Assembly (NCBI RefSeq): GCF_002803845.1
Contig: NZ_CP024985.1
Span: 5,084,001 to 5,148,000, forward strand
Direction of reading: 5' to 3'
Source of the DNA: Streptomyces lavendulae subsp. lavendulae
GTDB taxonomy: Bacteria > Actinomycetota > Actinomycetes > Streptomycetales > Streptomycetaceae
Length of the DNA stretch: 64,000 nucleotides
Both the position numbers and the translations under genes were made by a program. Below the pieces are notes generated by a model. It made no database searches and had not been told where the DNA came from. It worked only from the letters and a program-made list of their open reading frames with translations. Shown here piece by piece: positions 60,316-64,000 of this stretch (position 1 is the first letter of the stretch; the number at the start of each line of letters is the position of its first letter).

Positions 60316-61449
60316 ATGCTCGACGAGCCACTCCTCGACGCACCGGACGATCTCGCCCGTGCCGACCGCCGCGGCCTCCTCCGCGGCGCCGCCGACGCCG
60401 GGGCGAGGGTCCGCACCGCCGCCCGGCACGCGACCGAGGCGGGCCTGGCCGACCTGCGCCCCGACGGGCGCCCCCGGGCCGTCCTCATCGCCGGCCCCGG
60501 CACCGCGGCCACCGGTGTCGCCGACCTCCTCGGCGCCCTCGCCGGAGCCTCCGCCCCGGTGATCCGGCTGCACCCGACCGGCGTCGCGCACGCCGCCGGG
60601 GCCCTGCGCTGGGCGCTGCCCGGCTGGGCGGGCCCGGTGGACCTGCTCCTCATCGCCACCACCGACGGCACCGAACCCGGCCTCGCGGTCCTCGCCGAGC
60701 AGGCCTACCGGCGCGGCTGCTCCGTGGTCGCCGTCGCCCCCGAACGCTCCCCGCTGAGCGAGGCGGTGGACGGCGCGCACGGGGTCCTCGTACCGATGGC
60801 CAAGGCCCCGTACCAGGAGTACGACGAGTCCGCCGCGGCCGGTCCCGGCGCCCTGTGGGCCCTGCTGACCCCGCTGCTGGTCCTCCTGGACAAGGTCGGG
60901 CTGGTCTCCGCCGCCCCGGACAACCTCCAGCTCGTCGCCGACCGCCTCGACCGCACCGCCGAGCGCTGCGGCCCCGCCATCGCCACCTACTCCAACCCGG
61001 CCAAGACCCTCGCCGCGGAGCTCGCCGACTCCCTGCCGCTCATCTGGAGCGAGGGCGCCGGAGCCGGGCCCGCCGGCCGCCGCTTCGCCGCCACCCTCGC
61101 CGAACTCGCCGGCCGCCCCGCGCTCGCGGCCGACCTCCCCGAGGCCCTGCCCGCGCACGGCGTCCTGCTCGCCGGGGCCTTCGCCGCCGGAGCCGACCCC
61201 GAGGACTTCTTCCGCGACCGCGTCGAGGAGCCCCAGGCCCTGCACGCCCGCGTCGTCCTGCTGCGCGACCGCCCCACCGGCGGCCTCTCCGCCGCCCCCG
61301 CCGCCCGCGAACTCGCCCTCAGCCACGACACGGCCATCAGCGAGCTCGAACCCGAGGAGGGCACCGAGCTGGAACAGCTCGCCGAACTCCTCGCCGTCAC
61401 CGACTTCGCCACCGCGTACCTGGCGCTGGCGTCCCGGGGACACAGCTGA
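60316..61449 (+). CDS. SIS-domain phosphoglucose/phosphomannose isomerase-like protein
   Basis: 377 residues. Two SIS-like halves with a bifunctional PGI/PMI C-terminal domain: VLIAGPGTAATGVADLLGAL, LLIATTDGTEPGLAVLAEQAYRRGCSVVAVAP (in pieces), PLIWSEGAGAGPAGRRFAATL, and a late HARVVLLRD with SHDTAISELE. This family interconverts fructose-6-P with glucose-6-P or mannose-6-P in archaea and some actinobacteria. The usual SYSG-type Ser/Thr phosphate loop is changed here (GPGTAATG, TTDGTEP), so activity is uncertain. GGAGG is five bases before ATG. Lies just before manA. Confidence 0.8.
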   Translation: MLDEPLLDAPDDLARADRRGLLRGAADAGARVRTAARHATEAGLADLRPDGRPRAVLIAGPGTAATGVADLLGALAGASAPVIRLHPTGVAHAAGALRWALPGWAGPVDLLLIATTDGTEPGLAVLAEQAYRRGCSVVAVAPERSPLSEAVDGAHGVLVPMAKAPYQEYDESAAAGPGALWALLTPLLVLLDKVGLVSAAPDNLQLVADRLDRTAERCGPAIATYSNPAKTLAAELADSLPLIWSEGAGAGPAGRRFAATLAELAGRPALAADLPEALPAHGVLLAGAFAAGADPEDFFRDRVEEPQALHARVVLLRDRPTGGLSAAPAARELALSHDTAISELEPEEGTELEQLAELLAVTDFATAYLALASRGHS

Positions 61450-61499
61450 GGCACGCACCCGTGCCCGCACCACATCGCACCAGATCCAGGAAGACGACG

Positions 61500-62657
61500 A
61501 TGGACCGCCTGACGAACACGATCCGCCCCTACGCGTGGGGATCCACCACCGCGATCCCGGCCCTCCTCGGGGCCGAGCCCACCGGTGAACCCCAGGCCGA
61601 GATGTGGATGGGCGCCCACCCCGGCGCCCCCTCCCGCCTCGACCGCGCAGCCGGCGGGACGACGCTGTCGGCCGTCATCGCCGCCGACCCCGAGGGCGAA
61701 CTCGGTGCCGCCGCCGTCGCGAAGTTCGGTCCCGCCCTGCCGTTCCTCCTGAAGATCCTCGCCGCCGGAGCCCCCCTCTCCCTCCAGGTCCACCCCGACC
61801 TCGCCCAGGCCCGCGCCGGCTTCGAGGACGAGGAGCGCCGCGGCGTCCCCATAGACGCGGGCCACCGCAACTACAAGGACGCCAACCACAAGCCCGAACT
61901 GATCTGCGCCCTCACCCCCTTCGACGGCCTGTGCGGCTTCCGGCCGCCCCGGGAGGCCGCGGACCTCCTCGAAGGCCTCGGCGTCGACTCCCTGAAGCCG
62001 TACGTCGACCTGCTGCGCGCCCACCCCGAAGAGGCGGCCCTGCGCGAGGTCCTCACCGCCGTCCTCACCGCCGACCGCGAGGAGATGGCCCGCACCGTCA
62101 CCGAGACCGCGGCCGCCGCCGAGCGCCTCGGTGGCCCGTACGCGCCCTACGCGGGCCTCGTCCACGACTACCCCGGCGACCCGGGCGTGATCGCGGCCAT
62201 GCTCCTCAACCACGTCCGGCTCCAGCCCGGCGAGGCCATGTTCCTCGGCGCGGGCATCCCGCACGCCTACCTCGACGGCCTCGGCGTCGAGCTCATGGCC
62301 AACTCGGACAACGTGCTGCGCTGCGGGCTCACCCCCAAGCACGTCGACGTCCCCGAGCTGCTGAAGGTCGTCGTCTTCGAGCCCAGCGCCCCCGGCGTCC
62401 TGCGCCCCGAGGGCGGCGCCGAGGAGGTCTACGAGACCCCCATCGACGAGTTCCGCCTCTCCCGCTTCGTGCTGGCACCCGGCGGCGCCCCCCACACCCT
62501 CCCGGACGCCGCCCCGCAGATCCTGCTGTGCACCGCGGGCGCGCCCACCGCCGGGGAACTGACCCTCGCCCCGGGCGAGTCGGTCTTCGTCCCCGCAGGC
62601 GAAAAGGTCGAACTGTCCGGTTCTGGCACGGTCTTCCGCGCCACCCTGGTCCTCTGA
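61500..62657 (+). CDS. manA: mannose-6-phosphate isomerase, class I
   Basis: 385 residues. It interconverts fructose-6-P and mannose-6-P, the entry to GDP-mannose. Zinc ligands: LQVHPDLAQA (Gln, His), NHKPELICAL (Glu) and the later GIPHAYL (His); the catalytic arginine region is NSDNVLRCGLTPKHVDV. FDGLCGFRP is also conserved. AGGAAG precedes the ATG by six bases. With manB and manC it completes a GDP-mannose pathway inside this window. Confidence 0.95.
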   Translation: MDRLTNTIRPYAWGSTTAIPALLGAEPTGEPQAEMWMGAHPGAPSRLDRAAGGTTLSAVIAADPEGELGAAAVAKFGPALPFLLKILAAGAPLSLQVHPDLAQARAGFEDEERRGVPIDAGHRNYKDANHKPELICALTPFDGLCGFRPPREAADLLEGLGVDSLKPYVDLLRAHPEEAALREVLTAVLTADREEMARTVTETAAAAERLGGPYAPYAGLVHDYPGDPGVIAAMLLNHVRLQPGEAMFLGAGIPHAYLDGLGVELMANSDNVLRCGLTPKHVDVPELLKVVVFEPSAPGVLRPEGGAEEVYETPIDEFRLSRFVLAPGGAPHTLPDAAPQILLCTAGAPTAGELTLAPGESVFVPAGEKVELSGSGTVFRATLVL

Positions 62658-62731
62658 CGTAGCGTCGGCCGCACAGGCAGCTGCAACAATGTGCGGCCGT
62701 AGTCAGTGGCTAGGAAGGGACATCGGCACCC

Positions 62732-63667
62732 ATGAGCGCGTCGGGCGGTACCAGGGCGATCGTGGCGGCACTCGCCGCCAACCTCGCCATCGCTGTAGCC
62801 AAGTTCGTGGCATTCCTCATCAGCACGTCCTCGTCGATGCTCGCCGAAAGCGTCCACTCGCTGGCCGACTCCGGGAACCAGGGCCTGCTGCTCCTCGGCG
62901 GGAAGAAGGCCAAGCGCGAGGCGACCCCCCAACACCCCTTCGGGTACGGGCGGGAACGCTACATCTACGCCTTCCTCGTCTCCATCGTCCTGTTCACCGT
63001 CGGCGGCATGTTCGCCCTCTACGAGGGCTACGAGAAGATCCACGACCCGCACCCGATCAAGGCCTGGTACTGGCCCGTCGGCGTCCTCGTCTTCGCGATC
63101 GTCGCGGAGAGCCTCTCCTTCCGCACCGCGATCAAGGAATCCAACGAGATCCGCGGCAACCAGACGTGGAGCCAGTTCATCAGGCGCGCCAAGGCGCCGG
63201 AGCTGCCGGTCGTGCTCCTGGAGGACTTCGGCGCGCTCATCGGCCTCGTCCTCGCCCTCGCCGGGGTCGGCCTCGCCCTGCTCACCGGCAACGGCGTCTG
63301 GGACGGCATCGGCACCGTGTGCATCGGCGTCCTGCTGATCGTCATCGCCGTCGTGCTCGCGCTGGAGACCAAGTCCCTGCTCCTCGGCGAGGCCGCGGGC
63401 ACCGAAGAGGTCGAGAAGATCAAGGCGGCCCTCGTCGACGGGGACACCGTCACCCGCGTGATCCACATGCGGACCCTGCACCTCGGCCCCGAGGAACTCC
63501 TCGTCGCCGCGAAGATCGCCGTCCAGCACGACGACACCGCGACCGAGGTCGCCAACGCCATCAACGCCGCCGAGGCCCGCATCCGCGCGGCCGTACCGAT
63601 CGCCCGCGTCATCTACCTGGAGCCGGACATCTACCACCCCGAGGCCGCCAAGGCCGACGGGAACTGA
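62732..63667 (+). CDS. cation diffusion facilitator family transporter
   Basis: 311 residues, six membrane helices. It exports divalent metals by proton exchange. The transport-site motif SMLAESVHSLADSGNQ (HxxxD) is in helix 2, FGYGRERYIYAF follows, and LLEDFGALIGL in helix 5 carries D (E-D in place of H-x-x-x-D). The C-terminal 80 residues are the cytoplasmic metal-sensing domain (RVIHMRTLHLGPEELLVAAKIAV). An extended loop after helix 4 (KESNEIRGNQTWSQFIRRAKAPE) is typical of the YdfM/CzcD side-branch. Which metal is not evident. Confidence 0.93.
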   Translation: MSASGGTRAIVAALAANLAIAVAKFVAFLISTSSSMLAESVHSLADSGNQGLLLLGGKKAKREATPQHPFGYGRERYIYAFLVSIVLFTVGGMFALYEGYEKIHDPHPIKAWYWPVGVLVFAIVAESLSFRTAIKESNEIRGNQTWSQFIRRAKAPELPVVLLEDFGALIGLVLALAGVGLALLTGNGVWDGIGTVCIGVLLIVIAVVLALETKSLLLGEAAGTEEVEKIKAALVDGDTVTRVIHMRTLHLGPEELLVAAKIAVQHDDTATEVANAINAAEARIRAAVPIARVIYLEPDIYHPEAAKADGN

Positions 63668-63687
63668 CCCCGGTCCGGACACACGAG

Positions 63688-63718
63688 GGCCCCCGCCGCT
63701 CACCGAGCCGCGGGGGCC
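63688..63718 (+). terminator. terminator after the cation transporter gene
   Basis: GGCCCCCGC (63688-63696) pairs with GCGGGGGCC (63710-63718), followed by TTCG; 13-base loop. Confidence 0.7.
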
Positions 63719-63751
63719 TTCGCACGTCCCTACGGGAGTTGTCCTGCGGTC

Positions 63752-64000
63752 CTACGAGGGCACGTCCGCACGCCCACCGGGCCCGACCGGCGCCTGCGCG
63801 TCCCCCGGACCCGGCTGCGCGGCGACGGGAGCCTGCTCGCCGGCCCCCTCACCGCCGCCCTCGCCCGGCTCCGGCTGCGCCGCCGCCGGAGCGGGGATCA
63901 CGGCAGGGCCCGCGGCGGGGGCCGCGGCGGCCCGCCCGGCCCGGCCGCGCGCCCGCCGGGCCACGCCCGCCAGCACACCGCCGAGCAGGAGCACCAGAGC
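63752..64000 (-). CDS. C-terminal part of an unidentified membrane protein (cut by window edge)
   Basis: The minus-strand frame is open to the edge and ends at 63752. It reads ALVLLLGGVLAGVARRARGRAGRAA, a membrane helix followed by a basic stretch, then a 50-residue Ala/Pro/Gly/Glu/Gln-rich tail ending GGRADVPS. The codon bias is normal for the genome. The family cannot be told from this end; a membrane protein with a cytoplasmic Pro-rich tail is all that is visible. Confidence 0.5.
   Translation of the reverse strand, partial: ALVLLLGGVLAGVARRARGRAGRAAAAPAAGPAVIPAPAAAQPEPGEGGGEGAGEQAPVAAQPGPGDAQAPVGPGGRADVPS

Overview
The window reads as a core-chromosome segment of a Streptomyces (or very close actinomycete). 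The evidence is very high GC with a strong G/C third-position bias, frequent GTG starts, GTGA/ATGA stop-start overlaps, TANNNT boxes placed directly before leaderless starts, and diagnostic genes: whiB, the F420 genes fbiA/fbiB, a class-E-sortase type LAxTG surface protein, and a cluster of LytR-CpsA-Psr (LCP) proteins. No rRNA, tRNA, CRISPR array, phage or insertion sequence was found; this is a stable housekeeping region.

Layout. 1-5.9 kb: N-terminus of an SGNH/GDSL hydrolase, cystathionine beta-synthase, a small membrane protein, a MurR/RpiR regulator, an alpha/beta hydrolase and a LysA-like fold-III PLP decarboxylase. 6-11.7 kb: histidine-utilisation cluster (hutU, an M20 amidohydrolase, hutF, hutI) behind a promoter overlapped by a clear inverted repeat; an inverted-repeat element sits before hutI. 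11.8-16 kb: tightly coupled operon of four secreted or surface proteins, including a DUF916-like protein, an LPQTG protein and an LAETG protein that share a domain. 16-20 kb: POT peptide transporter and a divergent two-component system. 20-25 kb: gtrA-like gene, purK-purE, an M19 dipeptidase and a second M19 homologue that has lost all its metal ligands.

25-45 kb is a cell-envelope region: GT87-type membrane glycosyltransferase, UDP-glucose dehydrogenase (ugd), acyl-CoA dehydrogenase, GDP-mannose pyrophosphorylase (manC), polyprenol-phosphate-mannose synthase-like GT2, acyltransferase-3, five LCP ligase paralogues, a GT-C membrane mannosyltransferase-like protein, another GT2, a thioesterase and a TIGR03089 protein. 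45-51 kb: secreted PGRP-type amidase, an AlkA-like glycosylase, fbiB-fbiA and cysteine dioxygenase, the last preceded by a short leader ORF ending in a Cys run. 51-64 kb: whiB with a rich upstream region, a 1219-residue GT2/membrane protein with its DUF5719 partner, a metallopeptidase-like protein, DUF3499, then the mannose supply genes manB, a Trm112-like protein, a SIS PGI/PMI-like protein and manA, a CDF cation transporter, and the edge of a further gene.

How they fit together. manA, manB and manC together supply GDP-mannose from fructose-6-phosphate; Ppm-like GT2 and GT-C/GT87 enzymes can use lipid-linked mannose; ugd supplies UDP-glucuronate; and LCP proteins attach finished glycopolymers to peptidoglycan. 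The strongest candidates for something little described are the poly-Cys leader upstream of cysteine dioxygenase (50941-51027), the two-anchor surface operon (11832-16009) and the dead M19 dipeptidase next to a live one (23863-24954). All calls are from reading the sequence; no searches were run.
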